NCBI GenBank assembly: GCA_039111635.1
Contig: JBCAQO010000008.1
Coordinates: 2,542,001-2,606,000, forward strand
Direction: 5' to 3'
DNA: 64,000 nucleotides
DNA from: Heterobasidion occidentale
Taxonomy: Eukaryota; Basidiomycota; Agaricomycetes; Russulales; Bondarzewiaceae
A program made the position numbers and the translations under genes. Below, piece by piece: positions 56,512-64,000 of the stretch (its first letter is position 1; each line of letters begins with the position of its first letter). The notes under the pieces were generated by a model that was given only the letters and a program-made list of their open reading frames with translations, did not search any database and was not told the origin of the DNA.

Positions 56512-59158
56512 TTAGACTTCTTTGACCGACGCGGCGCTCTCCTTCTCCGTCTCTAGGAAGTCCTGAGAGTTCTCGGTACTGCCGATGCCCATGAGTGTGG
56601 TATCCCATCCGTGTGCCTCGAGGTATGCACGGAACTGTCGAGCAGCGAGACGGATCAGCGACGATGGCTACAATAGGATACTGGGTATTACCTCCTGATC
56701 CTCCTTGAGCATCCCGTCCTGGGTGAGAGGCTTGATGCCGAAGAACGTGATGAGGGCACTCAATACAGCAAGACCTGCCCGAGCGCGATGGTTATTCAGT
56801 GCATGTTCGGCGTCTCCGACCGCAGAGACAGTCAGGAAGACGTACCGCTCGCAATCCAGAAAGGTCCGGTGTTTCCCTTGGTCGTTGTGTCACCGCCAAA
56901 ATCAGCGATGATGGGAGGGAAGGCTATATAGATGGGCAGGAATCAGAACTGGGTTGGGAGAGAAATTGGATTACCCACCCCAAGTTCCGACGAAGGCCCC
57001 AACTTTCCCGACAGCGGCTGCCAAGCCATAGAATTGACCACGCACGGCCGTTGGGCCTGTTTTGGCGGCCAGCAGACCGAGACAGTTTCCAGGACCTGAA
57101 AAAGGTGATAGCACTTGATGAGTGGCGTCAAGGAAGACAGAGAGGTAAGTGTGCGTACCCAGCTCTCCAAAGCTTAGGAAGATGCCGTATACGACCTGGG
57201 AATGATGATAATGTCAATGGATTGGAAATAATTTTGAGAAAGAAGATGAATACAGCAAAGGCCCCGATATGGTTCGTCAATCTGGACGATGCTCAGGTCA
57301 AAAGCGCGAGTAAAGAATGATCTCGTCTGCGTACTGTTTATAAAGTCCACTCATGATAAAGCCAATGATGGCTTGGAGTAATAACCCTGTGATCTGGTGA
57401 AAATGATCATTGGAACATGGCGACTTCAATTAGGATCAAGATCGCGCACCATGGTGTTCCTCGGTCCTAGATAATCAACAACGAACGCGCCACCGACGGT
57501 TCCTGTGGCATAGAGGTGAGTAGGTTGGTATATACCCGTAAAGGTTCTATATCACACCTGGAATGTAGAATAGGCTTCGTGAGGTCGATACGTGTTTGTG
57601 AGAGTAAAAATGAGATTTACTTGATGACTACGTTCCACCCGAAAACAACACTCAGCGACGTGGAATTATTGGTGATGCTGTAAGGACCGAATCAGCTTCA
57701 GGGTATGACGCATCCTGACCGTTATGCTTACTTGGAAACCACGGTCGAGGAGTAGATGGAGAACTGCCAATACGACGTGTCATCATCATCAAAATCGCAT
57801 ATCTATGGTCATACCGGATACCTGTCATATCCCGCAGATGTTGAGTGAACATTACGAAAAAGGCAACAAAGTACTCACACAATGAAATCATAAATGAACC
57901 TTGAAATGCATTGTTTTAGAGCCTGAACTTTGGGAAGTAGGTGGAACCAACGCACCAGGTTGCGGAGATGGCAGCCAGACTCTTCCAATATCTTCTTATA
58001 ATTAGTAAGTATGGGATCTTGGCATTTTTCATTGAGTCCTTTTTGAACCGAGTTGGTTCCTCCATGTTCAGACGCCATATGAATACCGCAACAGCGGGAA
58101 TGAGGCCTAATCCAAGAGATAGACGCCATACGGCACGGAGATGGTTTGGGCCGAAACTGCGGTGCATGAACATATTGAACAATCAATGTGAGAGGACACT
58201 TACATCCAATAGAGAACGAGAGGGACAAAAGCTGCGACGACGAATCCAAAGTCAATCATAGTATCTGTGAACCAGAGATTAGAATGAGGTATATATGAAA
58301 AGAACGGACTAGCTCGCGTACTGGTCGCAAGAGCAAACCATCTATGCTGAGCCTTCTTGTTGATCCCTTCCTCCTCAGACTGCTCGGATGCGGCAACTGA
58401 CCCACAAGGGTATTCAGCGCCTACGCCAATCCCAAGCAAGAAACTGCACGCGTAAATTTAGTCCTGTGACATCGGGTGGAGCTAATGTCGACGCACCGAC
58501 AGGCGCTGAGCATGGCGAGCATACCGCCGAGACTGTGATGCGCGCCTGAGCTCGCGGCAGACAGGCCCGAGAACAGTGCGACGATACCGGTGGCAAGCAT
58601 CTGCCGTTCCTTAGCATGACAATCAAAAGCACCGGTAGACCACACACCATGCCGAATTTGCGACCGAGCTTATCAGACAGATAGCCGAAGACGAGCATTC
58701 CGACGACGGTACCGGCGAACGCGACACTGGTCAAGGTTTTGCTGTAATTGTGACCATTGATGGCCTCCTTGCCATAGATCCGGGTCAACACTGTAAACAA
58801 ACTCAGTCGGCCCGCCTGGTTCAAGTAAAACAAATGCACGCACGCGTATTTACTGCGGAGTGTCAGAACGCGAAGGACAAGGCGGAATGTGAGGGATTCA
58901 CAGCCTGAACGTGGTAATGCGCACCTGATCCGATGACGCCGTTTGCATATCCTTCGAGCATATCGAACATGAGTTGTGTGCGGCTTGCTACAGTCTAGAA
59001 GATATGCAAATACCGTCTGAGAAAAGTGCGGTCCCAGCACTGAAATGGAATGAATGATCCGGGGCTAAGCTGAACAGGGTTTTCTGAATGATAGGACGAC
59101 GCGAGACGTACGCGAAGATAAGGGAAACCTTGGACATTCGCGACTTGACTGCAGCCAT
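56512..59158 (-). CDS. MFS transporter, glycerophosphodiester (GIT1)/phosphate symporter type
   Basis: A 12-TM major facilitator, minus strand, with more than ten exons. The start is [16 protein letters not shown] at 59158 (an alternative is 12 bp upstream). Splicing gives [20 protein letters not shown], which needs a microexon of about 9 nt near 58850. Then come [20 protein letters not shown] (the MFS loop motif), [20 protein letters not shown] (family signature), [64 protein letters not shown] and a soluble tail ending AASVKEV at 56512. These motifs resemble yeast Git1, a plasma-membrane symporter for glycerophosphoinositol. Pho84-type phosphate uptake is the alternative. Confidence 0.87.
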
Positions 59159-60674
59159 CGTGTTCAACAAGCTTGTCCGAAGGGCGACCTACCCGGTTGA
59201 TAACGATGAAGGCGCGAGGGAGTGGACGGTGCAGCGCTAATTTCGACAGCGGGGTGGACTTATATATTGAGAGGTGATACGCACGTCATGACCACCCATG
59301 CGCCTGCTCCTCCGCGTCTGATTGGTTATCGCCGGGTCGAAATTCAAGGAACGAGGTCTCTATGGCAATCACCAGACACGCTTCAAGGGCAGAACATCCA
59401 TTGGAGCCAACACAGAGGCTCGAAGAGGGTGCTCGAGCGCAAGTGGCTTCGCGTCCTGGGGCGCGCTTACATACGTCCGCCGCCGGCCCCTCAGCGCAGC
59501 GCTCGTTTGCACACTGCCAGCATGCACGTTCCCCCCCCATCGTGACAGCGCTGAGGGCCCTCCCGGAACTCACACATCCCCCATCCGATCCCAGAAGACT
59601 GCCCTCACGGAGCATTGCAGACACTGGCTAGAGATTCACCCGTGCCCCGCGGTGATGGCGGCGACAGAGAACCTGATTTCATGAACGAGCCCCCTTATCG
59701 CTGGGTCTCTCAAGGCGACAAATTTGTACCTAGGTATCGCTGGTGAGAATTATCGTGCTGCGGTCGTGTATATTTATCAACCGCGTGCCTCTTGAATATT
59801 GGACGTCTGGGGCCAGTGCTGGTGTGTATCGACTTTGCCAATATCATTCATCAGTCTTCTTGAGGACGATCTATACGAGTATCATGATGCCGAACCCTTG
59901 CACGCCAAACACCGCCACTGTCGTCTGCGTCAGAGTCCACACGTCAGTGCTACGCAAGTTGCCTTCTCGCCTGTAATCTCCCCACGACACCTTCGACGCC
60001 CATCAGACGCACCCTTCCAATGGATTCTGTATTTGTGATGCTCACAAAGGCGAGCGCACCTCTGAGCGCGATTGACATCACACCGCTTTGACGCCACAGA
60101 CAACCTTTCATCTCATCGCAGTCTTCGTTTCTTCAGCACAGAAACGTGAGTGGATCGACAGGTGTCTCTGATCGGCCTCATCACGCACTATAACAAAATG
60201 CACGCGCGCCCGCTGGCCTCAGTGGAAAAGGAACAACGGCTAGAGCGTGCGTCATTCTGTTCTTACTGTTCTGGCACTGATGATTACACGGGACATCTTT
60301 GATGCATGAGTTATCGAGATGTCAACATCGAACATCTAGACTATATGAGCGACGGCTTTCAGGACGGGGACATGTGCAGAGTGTTCGCATCATAATTATC
60401 ATGATGCAAATATTTGGGACCAGCCTGGTGTAAGTTCTGCATGTAGTTTTGGGGTCTGCGAGGCTGACGAGTATCAAAACTATCAGATGTTGTATCGCTA
60501 TCTTGCTGTGAAGAGACCATAATCATCAAATCAGACCCTTGATCATCACCGAATGCATCTCTTTGAGGGGAAGAGAAGACTTGGACTTTCTTCTAGGAAG
60601 TTTTATGATTCCTGAGCGGCGGATGTCTCATACTTAAGCTGCGTCCAGAGTCCTTGAAAGTCATCTCGACAGCC
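59159..60674. other. Intergenic region
   Basis: No gene is recognised in about 1.5 kb. GC-rich open frames at 59222-59690 occur on both strands without any domain motif and are probably chance. The rest is ordinary upstream sequence for the divergent transporter and 7-TM genes. Confidence 0.5.
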
Positions 60675-61944
60675 ATGTCAACATCTGCATTTCCTGCTTC
60701 GGCCTCCCTTGGCCAGGATTACAACACTAGTGTGCGCTCCGCACTTAATTTCATTTGCCTGCTTCTACCCTTAGGATCTGTTCTAGTCCCGGTGATATTG
60801 GTTCTCTTATTCTTCTCCACGCATGAGAGCCGGCGTCGTCTGGTCTTTGCACTCAATCTCACTGCGTGCGCCAGCGGAATCTGCTTGGCAGCCCTCGTTG
60901 TTGTCAATGAAGTGGGGACCATCCTTCACCCTGACAAGGCGGCTTCTCAAAACAACTTCATTGCCATCATATCCTTTTCATCTTTCTCTGCCCTCTTTGT
61001 TGACTCCATCCTTCTTGTACGTCTACTCGCCCTCTTTCCGCGACAAACTACGCCCCTTCGCACGTACGTTGCGACCATGGCTACTCCGGTCCTCCTCAAA
61101 TGTGGTCGGTTCATTACCATCATCTTGTACATCAATTCACTCGCACATCCGACCGATCCGCGATGGAATATGATGCTCACAGCTTTACTGACGTGGAAAC
61201 GCAATCCCTACTCGATCAGCAAGTACGTTCTAGAGATGGCGGATAACTGGTATCTTCATTTCTTCCCGTGAAGGAATTCACTTATTCTCACCAAATTAAC
61301 AATATAGCTACGTCTCATTTTGGTTCATATACAAGCTACACTAGTTCCAAAAGGCTACCAAGGGACTGGGCGCGGGGAGAAGCCGTATGTTCATAATCCT
61401 TGTTTCTCATTAAGCCATCCGGTGTATGCTCATTGGTTTCTGTAGAAAATCTTCTAGCACGCATCCGCTCCCTCCTTCTAATCGCTCTTGGAAATTTTAT
61501 ATTTCCGTTAGTCGTTCCTTGTGCCTCGATTGCAATTTATCATTAGACTCATTTCGTGCCCGCAATTCCTTCCATAGTATCATCATGAACATCGTCCAAC
61601 TCATATTCACTGTATGTGATGCCAACTTCAATAATGGTTCATACGTCTTGCTCTCCGGAAACTATGTTGCAATCCTTGGAGTCGTGTTCGCCACAATATG
61701 GACGGACCAACGGAGCTGGAATAACAATAGTACCAGAGTTGAAGGGTCCAAGGATGCCGACCCTTCGACATGGAATCCAGCCCCCAATAGAGGGTTTCGG
61801 TCGACAATCACCTTCGGTACTGCTCCCCACACTGTACCACACAGTATCGTGGGAGCAGCGGAGGATGATATCTCACCTCGTGAGAAGCCGAGCACTTATG
61901 ACGTTCAAACCCGATCGCCATCAGCGAGCGCCTCCGAACTTTGA
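60675..61944 (+). CDS. Seven-transmembrane protein of unknown function
   Basis: The ATG is at 60675 (MSTSAFPASASLGQDYNTSV), followed by hydrophobic helices such as FICLLLPLGSVLVPVILVLL, LNLTACASGICLAALVVVNE and FSALFVDSILLVRLLALFP. Introns fall after ISKYVLEMADN, before a short exon around YVSFWFIYKLH, and before NLLARIRSLLLIALGNFIFP. The last helix is NYVAILGVVFATIW, followed by a Ser/Thr/Pro-rich cytoplasmic tail to 61944. The outside-N/inside-C layout is that of an Agaricomycete orphan GPCR-like family. No ligand or G-protein motif is recognised, and it is not a Ste3 pheromone receptor by any motif I can see. Confidence 0.65.
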
Positions 61945-62559
61945 GCTATTCCCTGCTACACAGTAGCAGACGTATTTACATTGATCATGGTCAGCCTGTC
62001 AGTACATCGCATATCCGTACGAGAGTGGGTTACAGTCGTGACTCGTTCTATTCAGATCAATGCTCAGTTTGCGAGCGTGGTGTATTTATGTTTTCAACTC
62101 TTTTATAAATACAGATACTACATATTCGGCTAGATCTTAATTGTCGTAGATATCAAGGAAGTTTTGAGACGAGTCATAGTCGAATCGTGGAAACAGCCCA
62201 AGACGCACATTCTGTTTGTTCCCAATCTCCTCAGCGGAGTGGTAAATAGTCGATGACGAATCGATGGGCTGGGTCTCTCCTACATACACTTCGTTCCGCG
62301 AGCAAAAACCCGCTTTTTTTGGACCTGTTATCTTAGGACTTGAAGAGTTGAAGAGGACGTCGACCCTCGTCAGCCCTCGTCGCGACCAAACAAGAAACCT
62401 ATTACGGAGTTGTAAATCTGTCAACAGCGAACAATACGGCAATTCGGCAGGCTTTTCCCACCTCGAAGATGCATGTCTATACTGTAGTATACAACACATC
62501 ATGCCACTTCACATTCAGCTTTAATCGTAAAATTTGACGCCCATCAACCTGCGACAACG
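61945..62559. other. Intergenic region
   Basis: No gene is recognised. Short opposing frames at 62137-62524 show no motif. Confidence 0.5.
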
Positions 62560-64000
62560 ATGTCGACAGCGTTTCCAGTCTATGCTTGGGCTGCTGGTGC
62601 CTGTGCTCTATCTCTGTTGACAGTCAATTGGTACACAAGTCGGAGACCTAATGTAAGGAGTCAGGACCTTTCTTGTTGTATGATGACTCTCACACGTCAC
62701 CTCATCAGCTTAACAGCATTCCAACTATCGGATATTCAAGTTCTGTTCTGTCATACATCAATGTAGTTCAATTTATCTTCGGTGCTCAGAAGATGGTCCA
62801 AGAGGGATACGACAAGGCAATTACCACAGAATGATTCAGAAGTGTTCTGTATTGATTAGTAACAATCAATAGGGGCAGTACAAGGGCGGTCTGTTCAAGG
62901 TGGCCTTGATGGATCATTGGGAGGTGGTAGCCAGTGGCCGGGACGCCATTGAAGATATCCGAAAGGCCTCGGACGACGTCCTGTCTCTTGACAAAGCTTT
63001 GGAGCGGGTAGGCGTCTCGCTATATGCATCTACCGGAGTCAAAGAAATTGCATTATTGACATGCAATCTTTATTTTACAGACTTTGCAGAGTGGGTACAC
63101 TCTTGGACCCCAGATTTCCCTCAATCCCTACCACATCCTCATTGTCCGGTACAATTTGACAAAAAACATCTCATAATTTTTGGATGATCTGCACGACGAG
63201 ATCCATCTTGCATTTTCCGATTTAAAATAGTATTAAAAGGCTCAGGTATATCATGCACGCGTTCTTCACATTTCCTTATAACACTCACATACGCTCGACA
63301 GAGTGGGTATCAGTACCAGCACTGGACACAATAATACAAGTTGTCTGCATGGCGACAAGCCGTGTCTTTGTCGGTCTTCCCCTTTGTATGTTATCGAGCA
63401 CTCAGGGCCGTTAGAAGATTGACGTCAACTGCATTTGCAGGCCGAGACCAAGACTACCTGAAGCTAACAAGACGGTTTACTATCGACGTAATCAAAGCTG
63501 CGCACACAATCAACCGCTTTCCCGACTTTCTGAAACCGTGAGTGATACTTGGTTTGGTGATGAGTCGAGTGTTGCATGGGCTGAAATTGTTGTACAGTAT
63601 TGCTGGCCGCCTTCTCACGAATGTACCTTCGTCCATCAACCGTGCCATGAAACACCTCAAGCCAATCATCGATGAGCGTCGAAGGGAGATGTCTGAGCTG
63701 GGTGACGATTGGCATCACAAGCCTGTATGTCGTCTTGATCGTCATACGATCTTCGCGTCTTGAAGGGGTTGACCTGTCATAGAATGATATGCTCATGTGG
63801 TTGATGGACGCAGCGACAGGAGAAGAACAGAGCATTCGATCGTTGACCCGCAGAGTCCTCGCCATGAATTTTGCAGCTATACACACATCATCTTTGGTTC
63901 GTACCTCTTTCATTAGTGTAACGTTTGCTGACGACATAAGTCAAGAGCTTCACCCACGCCTTACATCATTTAGCAGAGAATGAAGACTATGCCTAGATGT
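62560..64000 (+). CDS. Cytochrome P450 monooxygenase, 5' part (runs off the window)
   Basis: The start at 62560, MSTAFPVYAWAAGACALSLL, is a membrane anchor. Short introns split it. Exons join as RRPNLNSIPTIGYSSSVLSY, then YKGGLFKVALMDHWEVVASG, KASDDVLSLDKALERVLQTL, PYHILIVRYNLTK, FVGLPL joined to GRDQDYLKLTRRFTIDVIKA, and SINRAMKHLKPIIDERRREM. Then come NDMLMWLMDAATGEE and, in the I-helix region, LAMNFAAIHTSS, where most P450s have AGxxTT. This looks like the Agaricomycete P450 subgroup with AIHTTS-like I-helices. The ExxR and heme-Cys regions lie beyond the window. Substrate unknown; ER membrane expected. Confidence 0.85.

Noticed and set aside
59222..59690. Possible gene in GC-rich frames on both strands
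   Set aside because: No domain, no convincing splice sites and both strands open; probably chance frames upstream of the transporter gene.

Overview
The window looks like a stretch of a filamentous basidiomycete genome, most likely an Agaricomycete. The genes have many short GT-AG introns of about 50-80 nt. There are chromodomain Ty3/gypsy elements and tnp2-type DNA transposons of the kind common in mushroom genomes, and a eukaryotic tRNA-Gly. I see no prokaryotic features and no CRISPR.

The left 24.6 kb is a nest of mobile elements. The oldest visible layer is a hAT transposase relic (23.7-24.6 kb). Next to it lies a minus-strand copy (C) of one gypsy family, cut after its 5' LTR and leader. 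That copy is interrupted by a minus-strand gypsy element A, with its 5' LTR at 22080-22913 and degenerate gag-pol running leftward to about 256. Element A was split by a full-length chromovirus B (3459-12821, TSD gaaat, same family as C) and by an 8.9-kb tnp2 transposon, T1 (13164-22031, TSD gctgggg). T1 carries a decayed transposase, a small plus-strand gene and an accessory gene. The accessory gene is broken by a solo LTR of the A family (TSD cttgc).

From 25 to 41 kb there is a compact block of ordinary single-copy genes: an EngB-like GTPase, GRC3, RSA4/NLE1, a PARG-like DUF2263 protein, a pirin, a GRAM-TBC-EF-hand RabGAP, an F-box protein and a small orphan. Three of these concern GTPase or ribosome biology. 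GRC3 and RSA4, both 60S assembly factors, share a 155-bp head-to-head promoter.

From 40956 to 52992 I propose a second tnp2 transposon, T2, bounded by the same terminal inverted repeat type. It has a nearly intact transposase, the same accessory gene, GC-rich minisatellites and a tandemly amplified fragment of a SNF2-type QLQ domain. T2 ends 110 bp from a tRNA-Gly.

The right end (53.3-64 kb) holds metabolic and membrane genes: an enoyl-CoA isomerase-like crotonase, a DUF1295 membrane reductase, a GIT1-like MFS transporter, a 7-TM orphan and the 5' part of a cytochrome P450.

Gene structures were spliced by eye from homology and GT-AG consensus, so exon ends are inferred. Several conserved genes need a one-base frame correction, which may reflect assembly errors.
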